Source of the DNA: Plazaster borealis
Taxonomy: Eukaryota > Echinodermata > Asteroidea > Forcipulatida > Labidiasteridae
Assembly: GCA_021014325.1 (NCBI GenBank)
Contig: CM037462.1
Span: 17,380,135-17,444,134, forward strand
Length of the DNA: 64,000 bases
Direction: 5' to 3'
The position numbers and the translations under genes are program-made. Below the pieces are notes generated by a model. That model saw only the letters and a list, made by a program, of their open reading frames with translations. It did not search any database and had not been told where the DNA came from. Every line of letters begins with the position of its first letter. The first letter of the stretch is position 1. Shown piece by piece: positions 11,040 through 22,269 of the stretch.

Positions 11040-13370
11040 ACTTAATCCTAGTCTTAAAACCTGTCAATTTGGATGCAAAAAATAATAATAAGGAAAAGAA
11101 AGAAAGATAGTGTTGGTATGTTATGGCCTCCATGTTGGCTTACTTTTTGTTCATACTCGGAATACAGCTTGGATAAAAGGACTACTCGTTCATAGATTCA
11201 GACAAAAGTTCAGACAAAATGGTTTGGATTTCAAGATCGGGCATTGTGACTCGTTTTCTTCCTGTTAACGGATAAAAAATTATGTAGATTGAAAGAAACA
11301 TGGAACTGTTACATTGGATAAAAAAATTCTTTTGCAAGAAATGGATAATTACTTCGTTCTCACTGAGTCCACTTTCTAAGTGAAATAGTAACGATATCCA
11401 GTTGAGGACCTTTGTTCACTTTTGACAAAAGTTCTCCACAGAAATGTCAAGAAAGCAATTGATTTCAGCTCCTTACCAAAATTGAATTTGTCCTTACATT
11501 GCTGACAAACCTTCATGTATAAAACCTTAAGGCTCGGTAACTTGAATTAAATTTGACACCGCAATTAAGTTTGGCTCTTGCTGTCGTGTTACCATGGCAA
11601 CTTGGCATGATCGCCGCAAGACTGCGGGTGTCCGGGCATTCTTGTAACGTAGCCAGAATTAAATCATTCCACTGTTGGTGAAACCTCAGCCGAACACTTG
11701 CGAAGAAAGGTCGGTAATTAGAAAAGCTAGCGAGTGTAGGAAAGCAGAGGTGGAGCTTGGCTCCCCACCTAGGAATATTGTGACTAATGCTGTTATTGCA
11801 GGACCCCTGTACACACAGCTCTGTGTTGCATACACTCTGTGGACAATCCTTTGTTCAGTACACTTAAGAAAAATCATATTCTTTAACACAGTAAAAAAAC
11901 CACTGTGTGGACTTGTGTAAGTCCACATTGTGTTTCAAGTCCCTACACTGTGTGGGGAAAAAACTCGGGACGAGGATGCTTATTGTTAGAAACCCCATTT
12001 GCCAATCACGCCCGAATGTGTGCGTCTATTACATAGCCTAGGTTTAATGACAACATGACCATCAGTTGGGCAAAATTCTAAAATATTTACCTGTTAACAG
12101 AGGTCAAGTCTAATTCTCACGTTTTCTTCATTATTTGGTTGAATAATTATAATATTATTATTTATTCATTTTTTTATATTTTTTGTTCACAAAAAACATC
12201 AAGAGAAAACCATGTAGAATGCTCCAGATTGCACAGTAGGGCTTTTAAAACCAAGATAAACACCAAATAGAAAACACTCCGAAGACCTTGTTTCAATTCA
12301 GCTTGCTTCAGCCAAACTTTCAAAATTTCGGTCCAGAGTGCCCCACATTTTGCGAAGAAAAAAACCCAGGGAGAACCCTGAAGACAATGCATAAACAGCG
12401 GGATTTCAAATTTGTGTCATCATTTCTGCAGGGACCATGAATAATAATAACTCTTTGTGAAGTGAAATGGAATTATTTTTTAACAGGAGTTGTTTTCCAG
12501 TGTCTAAACCGCTCTGTTCTGCCTTATTTTTGCCAAGGGGCACATTTTACCTTCTAGTATAATTACCTGGAGTTACAATGTAGGTTGAAGATAATCTAAG
12601 CTGATAGGAAAGAAGGGGAGAGTATAATAAACCCTGGAAGGGAAGGGGTGAAATTACTAACTCTCGAAATGAAAGCAGACAAAATGAGCGTTAGGAATCC
12701 GTGAAGAACTACATGCACCTTGACAACCCAAAGTAGGTTGGAGGTGAACTCCGGGATGGCTATGGGGGCTGACATTAACAGATAGGTTATTGGTTGAATG
12801 TTTTATAGAAGTATCTACTGTCATCTCCAATGTGTTGTTTATGTATTATAAAGTGACTGTGTAAAGGTTGCTGAGAAACTTTCTTGAATTCAGAAGTGAT
12901 GGTTACAAATAGTTGTTCTATAGGGAAAGTACATCATTAGTTTTTGGAAGAGTATATTAATTCATCCTGTGTCTTTAATCAACACAACTATAAAATGTGG
13001 AAATTTCATCACATCTGGTCAATTGTTTGTAAAAACAATGAAGTATGCTTTATGTTTCGTCATGGATTAGTGCATGTTTATATCAGGCTCATTTCAAATA
13101 CTGAGTTGAAATTAACAACGGATGGGTCTTCAAATACAATTTTCTGAACGTTGACAGTATTTCATCTGACCTCAATATCTATCTGTAGGATTGGTACTGG
13201 TATGAACTTTATAATCAGTGAGCTTTCAGTTTTATGATTAAATAGCCTGAAAAGTCTATTAATTAAAGCCTACACCATGTGTACTCAATAAAATACTCCT
13301 ACAAGAACCAAATATCATGCCTGATACTGTTCAAAATGTTGAGACCACTCCGGCTCTTCTCAGAGCCAAC
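11040..13370. other. Mostly unassigned non-coding DNA
   Basis: It contains the 11960 repeat, a GTGGACTT-GTGT-AAGTCCAC hairpin at 11907-11926 and a GAGCTTTCAG repeat copy at 13060-13245. Nothing else is recognised. Confidence 0.45.
11960..12035 (+). repeat. Inverted partner of 44757-44832
   Basis: ATGCTTATTGTTAGAAACCC, CATTTGCCAATCACGCCCGA and ATGTGTGCGTCTATT are the reverse complement of the 44.8 kb segment with few changes. They are two copies of an unidentified repeat. Confidence 0.55.
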
Positions 13371-13378
13371 ACTCCTCC

Positions 13379-13522
13379 TTAGGCTGCATCCGATTGGCAA
13401 CTACAGCTACGGCTATGGCTGTTGCTAAGGGTGTTGCTTAGGACGTCCTATTCTTCAATGAATGATGACACGGAAATCTAGCCATAGCCGTAGCTGTAGC
13501 TGCCAATTCGGACACGCCCTTA
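13379..13522. mobile_element. GCTACGGCTATGGC inverted-repeat element
   Basis: Left arm TAGGCTGCATCCGATTGGCA followed by ACTACAGCTACGGCTATGGC. The right arm holds GCCATAGCCGTAGCTGTAGC, then TGCCAATTCGGACACGCCCT. The arms are about 42 bp and nearly perfect, with a loop containing CCTATTCTTCAATGAATG. A degenerate copy lies at 45.7 kb. Confidence 0.65.
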
Positions 13523-14403
13523 TACATGGTTTTACCAACATGTTGACGAGTTATTGTTACTTCTTATATGGTCCACACCATGCAAAACTTTAAACAACAC
13601 TTATAGAAAGGTTTGATGGAAAATATAGTTGAATTTAATTTAAGTCAAGTTTTTAAATGAAAATGACCCTGAAGGAGGAAACACCAACAAAATATATTAG
13701 CCATGATGTCACTAGCAATATATCAAGGGAAAGGTTGGAACCAAGTTTGAGTGATGGTTTCATAAATCTCTTGAGTTTGGCATCAATAACCGTCCCACAT
13801 TCCAGGCAGAGTAAAGAACGAAACTAGCCTATAGAGAGAATGTACAAAATGTTGAACGCTTCAAGGCAGTCAGTAACGTGAACAGATGATTTCAAACAGA
13901 GCACCAGTTAATTACTTGGTTATCACAACACAAACACTCAAGTAGGCTTGGACCAAACTCTACTTAATCGTATTTCATTGTAACTAAAGACAAAAAGTCC
14001 CCCAAGTAGTAAAAACCATCTGTGATGCTCAACTACAATTCGATAACGAAAGAAAAAATTACATTTCTGAGTGAGAAATCTGAAACTCAAGCATCTGTCA
14101 ATGGTTGTTACTTGTTGATTGTATTTTTACAATATTGTGATTCTTACTGTGCAACCCCCCCCATGTCCAATAATTAGCAGTGAGTACTGCAATTAACATT
14201 AACGATGAAAGTATTGTAACATAACAACAGTTTGGTTTGTTCTTCACTGTTGCAAATGGACACACTTCAGTTGTATGTATCTAGAAATGTATGTTCTGAT
14301 ATTTATAGGCATGTATGTACATGCAAGATAAAACTTACATTGCAGAGCATTTAGGGGCAATTCAGAAACATCAATATTTAAAAAAAATGATTTTGTTTAT
14401 ATT

Positions 14404-14465
14404 CTATTTATTTATTTATTTGTTTATTTATTTATATATTTATTTGTTTTGGTTTTTTTTTTTTC
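14404..14465 (+). repeat. TTTA microsatellite and T run
   Basis: TTTATTTATTTATTTG units pass into a T run. Similar short runs lie at 2874-2903, 28418-28450 and 59637-59690, and GTT units at 48196-48215. Confidence 0.85.
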
Positions 14466-15770
14466 CATGTGGGTGGTATGATCAAAGGAAATAATTGAAA
14501 ATATCAATTTTGAAAATCGAAAAATACAGAATACATTTTTTTAATGAAACATTATTTTGGATATTTTTTGAATTTTTAGTCAAGAATGATGCAGACCAGT
14601 CAAACTTGATTCTTGGGTAGCCTAGTGGGCTAGTCAATGATGAGCAACTGTCTGTTAAAATTGTTTATTTTATGCTTGAAAATATTGCACAAAAATCACA
14701 CAGGCTTCTCTAAAATTATGCAGCGTTGTCAATGTATAGCTGACAAGCAACGCGGGGAAAAAAGAGGAATTAATAGCACAAGGACTGCTTTATGTCATCG
14801 AGGAATGTAATGGGAGAAATGTAGGATAATTTATTAAAATCCTGAATGGTTTAATCCGATTATCAGTAAAGTAGGTCACACAATTTATTTTATTATCATA
14901 TTACAGTCGACAAAAATGTAAAAAGCAAAATATGGGTCGGCTAAAAGTCCAGTCAGATAAAATAACCCACTGCATAAGTTCCTATGAGATTAATCTATAT
15001 GTTCCATCAATAAATAAATAACAATAATCTGTTGACTTTATTATATTTACAAGCAAATGAACTTTGCACTTCAGTCCCAGTCCAAAGCTGGCCCTCAATT
15101 TAGTTATTTTATCTCTGGTTTTACAACGAGGCAGCTTAAAATTCTGTTTTTTAATTTTTTATAAATACAATTGAGAAATTGGATTGCATTTTGCCTGTTT
15201 TAGAAGAAGGATCATGGATAAACCGTTGTCACGACCTATGAAGCTTTGGCTTAAGAAATCAGAGAATGCCAGTCACACCACGTGAGTGTACTTAAACAAT
15301 TTTCAACAGGCATATCTTTCTCAATTTACACAGACGTTGTTAAGTAATTCTGATATTAACTTTATTGTTACACTTTGGGTTTTGTTTTGTTGACAGCCGG
15401 CCAGTTGTTCATACAATGTGCACTTGGCTGCTTGGGTCTAATTGGCGAAATGTTGCCGTACTATAATGGTTGAGTGGTGAATATGTTGCTTGCACACGTA
15501 CCTTGTCTGTGCGAACCGCGGCTGGCGCTAAGGATTGGGTTTCAAATCCAATCTAACGTTGTTGATTATAGTTACTTGATCTTTTTTTTTCCTAGTAGTC
15601 AATTTCGTCTCAAACTTCTGAATCTATTACATCATCATCTTTTCTTCCATCTCACAAGATACAGTGTTATTTGCACGTTATAGTAGTGTGCCAGGTCGTA
15701 TAAATACCTCAGACATAATTCAAATATTACATCTTACGGACTGGTTTAATTTTATGTCATCTTTTTTTAC

Positions 15771-16168
15771 AAGCTAGAATTTTCTTGTGTTTTCTTTGTC
15801 ATTATTGTCAGGGTTGCTGAAGTCGAATAAGAAATCAATTTAACCTCAATAACCTTCATTCTTTCTTGTTCTTTAGATTGTTGGTTCAACAAAATAAAGT
15901 TGAAGTGCTGAATTAAATGCAATTTTTTTTCCAGAACTTATTAATGATATACAAACAACTCTCAGCGATCACTTTACATTTTACACAAGCTAGAATTTTC
16001 ATGCGTTGTCCTTTAATCAATTTAACCTCAGAATGTATTGGTCTGTAGATTGTTGGTTCAACAAAGTAAGTTTGATCTGTATTAAAAATGCTTAATTAAA
16101 TGCAAGTTTTTTTCCAGAACTAATTAGTGATGTGCAAACGATTCCCAGCATTCACTTTACATTTTACA
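15771..16168 (+). repeat. Tandem duplication of about 200 bp
   Basis: CAAGCTAGAATTTTC, TTAACCTCA, TAGATTGTTGGTTCAACAAA, TTAAATGCAA, TTCCAGAACT, ATGATATACAAACAACTC and CACTTTACATTTTACAC recur in the same order, first at about 15771-15987 and then at about 15988-16168. The second copy has lost part of the left half. Confidence 0.75.
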
Positions 16169-16437
16169 CATGTCACCCCATGATTGAAAGTTAATATTTT
16201 CTTATAGTATGCTAAAAGTATTATCGCATTCATGATCTGCTCTCAGTTTTCTGCTTAACAAACCTGATAACTTCCCTGAATAAAATCCCCCGAACAGTTT
16301 TATAAACTCTTCCTCGAACAGTCCTCTGTTAAAGAAATTGTTCATAAAGTGTTTCCAGATTACCATTCAGCAAAAGTAATTCCTAACTCTTTCTAGAACT
16401 GATTTGCTTAAAATAGTTTCCTTAGCTGGTTTATATC

Positions 16438-16631
16438 GGGGCCCAAATTTCATTGAGCTGCTTAAGCAGAAAATATTGCTTGACAAAATTCTGCTAAGCG
16501 CCATTTAACAGGAAACCAGTCACAAGTTGTACGTGTGAAATGGTATTTTGGCCGGTAACCTCTTTCTGGTAACCAACATTTTTTGTGCTTAGCTACTTTT
16601 TGTGCTTAAGCAGCTCTATGAAATTGGGCCC
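16438..16631. mobile_element. GGGCCCAA inverted-repeat element
   Basis: The left arm GGGCCCAAATTTCATTGAGC is inverted at the right as GCTCTATGAAATTGGGCCC. The adjacent GCTTAAGCA stands on both sides. Inside are CAGGAAACCAGTCACAAGTT and TGGTATTTTGGCCGGTAACC. Related copies lie at 21.8, 30.5 and 58.2 kb. Confidence 0.65.
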
Positions 16632-17287
16632 TGTTCCAAGCAAAGCTTCTTTGATTGATTTACCTGTACATGTGAATATGATCTATTTTAAAAGTTTAGA
16701 ACTTTCTCCTTCTCAACTAGTTAGCCTGAACTTTTCCTGTTGCTATCTTTAGTGGAAATGTGGTTGGAAGAGAGCCTTGGGTGGTCTTCCATCAGCGTTG
16801 TCTTTGTCTCATGGAAGTTTGATTATCGTGACTCGTGAAGGGAGAGAAACAAATATTGATCATAATTAGTAAAGCATGGCCAGGTCTTGGCAGTGAGCCA
16901 TATTGCTTAGAAGGTCTCTGATTTTGCTTCATTACATGCTGTAGGCAGTTCAATATCGCAGCGGCTGGCACCGGCAGGCAATTTGTAATCAGGCTTTAAT
17001 TTGATGGATGAACACTTAATGGTTAATGAGTGTAATTCCTGCATGTAATCCATAATTCCAGGGTTTAAATTTTTTCTGAAAAGATTGGTGGAAGGCCTTG
17101 ATGGTACGTGGAGGAATATCAGATTGTTTTCTAAAATTTGTATGAGGCTGTGTGGCTTATAATTTCAATTTGAATTTCAAATCTCAAATTTTAATTCCAC
17201 TTTTTAAGCTCAGTTGTAACATTTCCAATTCAAATTCTTGTACTATGGGATCTCCAAAATTGCTGTAAATTAAAAATTTTTAAAAGG

Positions 17288-17425
17288 CAGGCCTTAATTA
17301 CTTGGAGGCCATAGCTTCCTATTGCCCAGGTATTGTCCTTGGTGCCCATTTAAGAATTCCAATGGAAGTGCCTCTTTGCAAAATGAAAATGGCCTTTAAG
17401 ATGTAATTCCAGGCCTGAAAAGGAA
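17288..17425 (+). repeat. GCCATGGCCTCTG repeat, degenerate
   Basis: GGAGGCCATAGCTTCCTATT, CCAATGGAAGTGCCTCTTTG, AAATGAAAATGGCC and TAATTCCAGGCCTG keep the order seen at 9.6 kb. Confidence 0.45.
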
Positions 17426-18227
17426 GCCCAGATTTGAATGACGTAGGTGTTATTGTTGTTACTGTTATATTTTAAAATGCTACATACATCCGAGCAAAAA
17501 AGCTTAATACAAAGATAAAATTGTAAAGACGTAAGAGCACAAGGAGCTCGTAAGATATTGGTCAGCTCAGAGCATTCAAAGTATTTCAAATAGAAGGAAG
17601 ACTTCAGCGTCTGGGGATTCAATTTCCGAGAAGAAAGTTGTCATGCCACTGGGAATTCAGAAGACAGTAGTTTATTTTTGCAGAATGTAATGTGTAAATA
17701 CTTTGCCATATTTTGATCGTTTACCCTCATGGGTACAGTCATGTTCAAGCATCAACGTCGCTGCTGATGCGCCAAACAAACACAATGTTCATCAAGAATT
17801 TTTTCTTGCATTCTATATTTGCCTTATAATCTTCAAAAGGCTAGGAACTTATAGGACAATAGAAGCAGCTGTGTTTAGTTTGTGCTGTGTAGACAGATTG
17901 ATTTTAACTCGTCTTATTATGAATTTATGGAATTTAAAAGAGGTATTTCAGCATTTTTGTTGAACTTTATTTCAGAGCAGTCGAACCCACTTGCATCACC
18001 GTGTACATGTAAATGCTTAAACACAAATGTCAAGAGAAACTGCCTTGGGAAATTTGTAATAATTTTGAGTTTGAAAATGTTTAGGTGATCCCTCTGCTGT
18101 CGCTTCCCAGGTTGCATCGTAAACTTAGGTGTGATCCCTAGCTATACGGCAGTTTCAGGTTGAATAGCTTCTGACTGGCACCCCTGAACAACGATATTGA
18201 CAAAATAGAGAGCCCACCAACATTATA

Positions 18228-18345
18228 GGGCTAGATAGCTTAGTTAGTAGAGCGCTGGCACGTTTATCCGGAGGTTGCAGGTTCAAGTCCCGCTCTAGTA
18301 AATTTTTCTTTATTTTTCTTTATTCAACCCAAAGTTATTAAATAT
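18228..18345 (+). mobile_element. tRNA-derived SINE, family 2, best head
   Basis: The A box TAGCTTAGTTAGTAGAGCGC starts at 18236 and B box GGTTCAAGTCC lies at 18280-18290, spaced as in a tRNA. CGCTCTAGTAAATTTTTCTT follows. It looks tRNA-derived rather than a working tRNA, because the ends do not form a clean 7-bp acceptor stem and a shared non-tRNA body follows. Confidence 0.6.
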
Positions 18346-19202
18346 CTTATATCCATATCTTAATATCTTAGGATTTTGTTATTCATTGTCATAAAAAATT
18401 GTTATTCATTGTCATAAAAAATATTGAGTGTTTTGCTGAGACGGCCTTCAGGTATGAAAAGCCTTATTTTTCATACAAGAATTGTGTATTATTATTATTG
18501 ATTCTGGAGGTTGGTTCTAGTATAGACTCCTGGCATGCGCAGCCATTGCCGAGGTCAAATGAGCAGTCTATATGTAAGCAGGCAGTCTGTTCATAGCATC
18601 ACAATGTTGCAAGTTGTATTAAATGTCGGCCCAAATAAAAAGAAATTCACTAAGCAAACATATAAAGATATAATTTAAAATTGCTTTACATGCTGGTAAT
18701 TGCACCAATTTTTAAATATTTTTTTAGACAAACATATCTACATCAGCAAGGATTTATTTAGCCTATTGTTGAATTTCATCGGCAGGTTTGGAAATCCCTA
18801 ATTGCACAGTGTAAACAAGTTTGGCATAATTACATACATCATGCAATGGCTTATATAGCCAAATTCCAGTATTGCATTGGATGCTGTGTGGCTAAACTCT
18901 TCCAGTTCTAATTCTTATAACCATCAATTTTATAAGCTGTCGACTCTGTATATTTTGCTAGCATTTTAATGTGCTGTAGGAGCAGCTTGTTACTGCACTT
19001 ATTTGGACAGGATGTTACTTGACCTAAAAATGAACTTTGCGTCGATCCCCTCACTTCATGGACATGGTATTTATTAACGTATTCATCAAAGGGTTCGTCC
19101 GGCAAGTGCAGTAAATGTACCATCTACATGTTGTTGTGGAATTCAAACTGTCTGAAGCGTAAGTTTTGTCCAATTAGTGACGGCTGGATTCTTGGAAGGG
19201 CT

Positions 19203-19220
19203 AGATGTCGGCCGACATCT
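19203..19220. repeat. 18-bp perfect palindrome
   Basis: AGATGTCGG/CCGACATCT. No dyad of this kind is part of a repeat family seen here; it may be a binding site or chance. Confidence 0.7.
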
Positions 19221-19584
19221 TAAAGACAAATATTCGCCGGCCGATTGATTGTGAAAAGGGGACTTTCCTGTGAAGGAATATATTTGGAGAAACATGTTTA
19301 CCGATAGATTTGCCGAAAAAGTACATTCTTCTGTTTAATTCATTCAACCAGTATTTTGAATGTTCATGTTTCTTTATCGTTTCCGTATAAGCATGATGGT
19401 ACTTTTCAGTGGCTGATGCGCAATCAACATATTTATGCACCGACTGGTGTTGTTTACATGATTCAAATTGATCATCTGAAGGTCATTTGTTACAAGTTCC
19501 TAAAAAAGATCCAAAAGAAGAAGGAAAACAAAACGTTGCTGCTCATTTTCTCCTGTGTCAACAATTTGCTATGGGCCTTATGCA

Positions 19585-19672
19585 TATCAGTTGATTGTGT
19601 AGGATTGAGGCAGTAGGATCCTATAAACTCATATTGGTTGATTTTGAAGGATTAAGGCAACAGGGATCCTAC
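19585..19672 (+). repeat. Local imperfect direct repeat
   Basis: GTTGATTGTGTAGGATTGAG, GCAGTAGGATCCTA is followed about 47 bp later by GTTGATTTTGAAGGATTAAG, GCAACAGGGATCCTA. Confidence 0.6.
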
Positions 19673-20242
19673 GTAACATTGAGTTTGTCATCTGCCATTA
19701 TTAGCACTATTGGAAGAATGCTCTAAACAGCAATTTCACTAACATTCCTAACTTATATCAGGGGTTTAAAACTCCACTGAAACGGACATTTATCATAAAT
19801 GTGGATTTTTTTCTTGCAGTGACTGATACATACCGCTGTTCAAATGCGGTCTTAACAATGATGTCAGTGTATCCATTTTGAAATGTCTGCCAAGTTCATT
19901 AACTAGTTCCTTTGTCTCTGTGTCTGGTTGAATTAGAGGTTAGATTGTCGTGGAATCTATCGGATCACAGACGATGTTAAACAGTTCAGACAGTTGTAAG
20001 AACAGTGTCTTCACATCTGGAAACAGTATACATTTGTATACTTCTCTTTTGATGACTGTTGATGTCTCTAACGAAGACAGGTTGACATTATTAGGCATCC
20101 ATTCGTGTAAGTCATCAATTCTCAGCAGTAACTGTCACTGAAATCAAATGATGACAAGTTGAACTTGAAACCTTTGCTAGAAGGGAGTCAACTTCTTCTA
20201 AAAACTGAGGCCTGCATTTTATGTGTTGGTTTTTTAATAAAC

Positions 20243-20582
20243 AGGGCTCAAATTTTATGAGGCCAGTGATTTTAGTGTTGGGCCAGTAAAAACATGACTG
20301 AACAAGTCCGGCAGTCTTGCGTTTTTCAATTGAACAAAAGTACACCAGGTGTGTAATATCTTGAAGAGATACAAATCATGTTCAAATGTTGACTTTGAGT
20401 CTTTGATAAATCTTTTCTTACATGTCTGGGTGCTTGTTCAAATAAAAACAGTTTAAAAAAATGCATGTTAAACTAATTTTTCTAATTTTGATTCAGGTCT
20501 TGTAAAACAAATTCTGGTCCAGAACACATTTTGAGCTACAAGCCCTGCGGCCTTGTGTATTTTTTCCCCAAAATTCGAGCTC
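20243..20582 (-). mobile_element. AGGGCTCGAA element, inverted
   Basis: The left end AGGGCTCAAATTTTATGAGG is the right end of the family read in reverse. It is followed by GTTGGGCCAGTAAAAAC and AACAAGTCCGGCAGTCTTG, and the far end reads TCCCCAAAATTCGAGCTCT. Two frames in it (20115, 20493) are repeat sequence. Confidence 0.6.
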
Positions 20583-21417
20583 TGATTGTTTGGGGATAGT
20601 ATTCATTTTTATAGACAAAATTTGCTTTGCTTTACCAGAAAGAATATCAGTGTTTTTAGGAAAGCAAATCAATTCCCATCCTCGTTTATTCAGTGACATA
20701 TCATGTTAACAATCTGTGACAACTTCATCTGACTCAGTGGTCTCATTTGAGTGAAAACAACAAACAATTTAAGTCGTGGTAGGATTTTTTGTGTGTGATC
20801 ACATGGGCTTATTTTGATCACAGCATACAAAAAAGGTCCACGCAGGAAGAATAATCTGCAATTGGAATACACAATCTGAAAAACGTGTTTTTAAATAGCT
20901 GATTGAAAAAGGACCCTTGTAAATTCAAGGGTTTTCTCTATTAAAATCAAGAGAAGACCACTACTTTTACTAAAACAACATTTTTAGAGTCTGGAAACCT
21001 TTAGGGTTTCGTTATATTATGATTGTAGAATTTTTTTTATATTGGCAATAGTGCTTATCACGATAGTTTCATACCGTAATCGGTATCTCATATCCTAACT
21101 TCAGGGCTTGGCGGTTTGACTAATGGTAACAGCTGAGCGAAGCATTTTTTCTATTCACTGCCTCGCAGCGCAGCATTTAATATCACCTCCCTCATTAATT
21201 TAGTATCATATATGCACTATGATAACAAACTCATCGTCAAACCTCTCATCGTTGCGTGAACAAAATCACGGCTCGCTTGTTCCCGTGTTGTCATTGAGAA
21301 TTATCAATGGAATGATTGTAATAGTAGCTTTAGGATTACACTTCCTCATATATTATAAAACTCTTTTAGCTCTTCTAAAGAGCAATCTAGGACAAGAAAC
21401 TTTTTACTATTCAGCAG

Positions 21418-21794
21418 TTAAAGGTATCGTACACGTTTGGTAATGACTCAAAACAAAAATTAGCATAAACACTTACTTGGTAACAAGCAACGGAGAGCTG
21501 TTGATAGTATAAAACATTGTAGGAAACGACTCCCTCTGAAGTAACGTAGTTTTGGAGAAAGAGGTAATTTCTCACTAAAATAATAAAAAAACTTCTTGCA
21601 AGAAGTTTTTATTCCTATCTGAAAGCACACAAATTTGTACAACAAGGGTTTTTTTTTCTTTCATCATTTTCTTGCAACTTCGATGACCAATTGAGCCCAA
21701 ATTTTCACAGGCTTGTAATTTTATGCATATGTCGGGATACACCAAGTGAGAACACTGGTCTTTGACAATTTCCAAACGTGTTCAGTGCCTTTAA
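21418..21794 (-). mobile_element. TTAA-bounded MITE
   Basis: It is bounded by TTAAAGGTATCGTACACG on the left and CGTGTTCAGTGCCTTTAA on the right. The centre is a 24-bp perfect palindrome, AAAAACTTCTTG/CAAGAAGTTTTT, at 21587-21610. Landmarks such as ACTTACTTGGTAACAAGCAA and TGCATATGTCGGGATACACC recur in all copies. The TTAA at both ends suggests TTAA-specific (piggyBac-type) mobilisation, which is an inference. The frames in it are not genes. Confidence 0.7.
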
Positions 21795-21814
21795 AACAAC
21801 AAATTAAGCCCCAC

Positions 21815-22035
21815 TCATTATTTTGCTTAGCGAAGAAATTTGCTAAGCAGTATTTTCTGCTTAACAGCTTTATGAAATTGGCTTAAAAATGTTCTGCTTA
21901 GCCAAAATAAGCAGGATACCAGTCACAGATTGTACATGTGGCATGGTATTTTGGCTGGTAACCTTATTCTGGTAAGCATAATTTTGTTGTGCTTAGCTCC
22001 TTTTTGTGCTGAAGCAGCACAATGAAATTGGGCCC
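21815..22035. mobile_element. GGGCCCAA element
   Basis: GATACCAGTCACAGATTGTA, CATGGTATTTTGGCTGGTAA and the right arm GCAGCACAATGAAATTGGGC match the 16.4 kb element. It ends head to head with a second arm at 22037. Overlapping minus-strand frames (21923, 21964) are repeat sequence. Confidence 0.6.
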
Positions 22036-22058
22036 TGGGCCCAATTTCATTGTGCTGC
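22014..22058. repeat. 45-bp near-perfect palindrome
   Basis: 22-bp arms, GCAGCACAATGAAATTGGGC then CC and its exact inverse, surround a single T at 22036. It is formed by two GGGCCCAA element ends standing head to head. Confidence 0.9.
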
Positions 22059-22149
22059 TCACTATAGAGTTCAGTGCTTTCGGTAACTTGTAAAGCAAGC
22101 GATGGTCTGTATAGGCAGAGTTCCGTAGTAAGCATAAGTGCCAAACTCT

Positions 22150-22262
22150 CAACCATTATGATTGTAGGCGCTCTGATTTTCAATTGGAAGTGCCCTTTTT
22201 CCCCTCAGGGAACTGGCCTTTCCCTAAAGCTCCTGCAGAATGAAATTCCAGACCTATAATCA
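22150..22262 (+). repeat. GCCATGGCCTCTG repeat, right half
   Basis: CAATTGGAAGTGCCCTTTTT, AACTGGCCTTTCCCTAAAGC and TGAAATTCCAGACCTATAAT match the right half of the family. Confidence 0.35.
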
Positions 22263-22269
22263 TTCTCAC

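Noticed and set aside
10874..11133. Arg- and Trp-rich frames on both strands
   Set aside because: They follow from the 12-bp tandem repeat.
18228..18300. A functional tRNA gene
   Set aside because: A and B boxes are present, but the ends do not form a clean acceptor stem, and the shared downstream body marks it as a SINE.
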